A stretch of 27,435 nucleotides of DNA from DASWIG01 sp036397835. Lineage in GTDB: Bacteria > Acidobacteriota > Thermoanaerobaculia > Multivoradales > J023. Every line of letters starts with the position of its first letter. Position 1 is the stretch's first letter. The position numbers were made by a program, and so were the translations under genes. Positions 27,237-27,435 of this stretch are shown piece by piece. The stretch covers positions 1 through 27,435 of the forward strand of contig DASWIG010000864.1 of NCBI GenBank assembly GCA_036397835.1, read 5' to 3'. The notes below the pieces were generated by a model. It saw only the letters and a list, made by a program, of their open reading frames with translations, made no database searches and had not been told where the DNA came from.

Positions 27237-27435
27237 TCATTCTCCGGAAAGACCCCACCCCGCCTTGACGCAGGCCGCGGCGTCGGCCCCGGTGACCCAG
27301 TTGCCGATGACGCGCAGGCCAGGATACCGCCGCTCGAGACGCGCCGCCGCCTCGCGCGCCGGCGCGATGGACGCCGTGGGCTGCGGGATGCCGGGACGCC
27401 AGCGGCGCACCGCGAGAGTCCGCGGACGCGCCGCC
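27237..27435 (-). CDS. Protoporphyrinogen oxidase-like FAD protein, C-terminal part (runs off the window)
   Basis: The minus strand is open from the window edge to TGA at 27237-27239. It gives at least 65 residues that include VRRWRPGIPQPTASIAP, then REAAARLERRYPGLRVIGNW and VTGADAAACVKAGWGLSGE. The RW...IPQ...LPGL.V.GN...G....CV.AG pattern is the end of the FAD-binding domain of protoporphyrinogen oxidases (HemG/HemY type) and related amine oxidoreductases. If the family is right, it acts in haem synthesis, which would fit the cytochrome gene in this window. The N-terminal Rossmann motif is outside the window, so the exact identity is provisional. Confidence 0.65.
   Translation of the reverse strand, partial: AARPRTLAVRRWRPGIPQPTASIAPAREAAARLERRYPGLRVIGNWVTGADAAACVKAGWGLSGE

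Overview
This is a chromosomal window from a very GC-rich bacterium (roughly 70% G+C). It mixes housekeeping genes (mutS, purH, smc, mgtE) with large secreted or envelope proteins. The combination of an exosortase H pair, a Reg_prop-propeller hybrid kinase, a propeller/cytochrome fusion and a trypsin-like protease with a C-terminal secreted domain resembles Acidobacteriota, perhaps Thermoanaerobaculia. That placement is inferred from gene content; no marker was aligned. No rRNA, tRNA, CRISPR array or intact transposase was seen.

Layout. 1-419 holds no gene but contains a hairpin repeat and a 307-bp full-length palindrome centred exactly at 248. A truncated TIR-domain remnant (420-578, -) follows, then mutS (-). 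Next are a secreted propeller/di-haem cytochrome protein (+), a convergent hybrid histidine kinase (-) and a divergent secreted PQQ-type propeller protein (+). A decayed PIN/VapC fragment sits at 11433-11621, then purH (-), then exosortase H and its membrane partner (+). smc, an enoyl-CoA hydratase-family gene and a cytidylate-kinase-like gene form a tight + operon. It ends head-on against a DinB-family gene, and both stop codons fall inside one palindromic repeat.

20334-22000 is an accessory patch. It holds a probably truncated hypothetical gene, a type II toxin-antitoxin pair (BrnT plus CopG-type antitoxin) with a clear promoter and operator, and a 56-bp direct repeat on both sides of the pair. 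Clustered hairpins and the last codons of an ABC-2 permease follow. mgtE (-) and a divergent trypsin-like protease (+) come next, then a secreted cyanovirin-N-homology (CVNH) protein and a lipid-anchored or membrane-tethered S33-type hydrolase whose Shine-Dalgarno lies in a perfect 22-bp palindrome. The window ends in the C-terminus of a protoporphyrinogen-oxidase-like flavoprotein (-).

The main theme is that the gaps between conserved genes hold remnants of defence, toxin and transport genes (TIR, PIN, ABC-2) together with several families of palindromic or direct repeats. The items most worth follow-up are the 307-bp palindrome beside the truncated TIR gene, the repeat-bracketed toxin-antitoxin module, and the CVNH/hydrolase pair with a hairpin-sequestered start.
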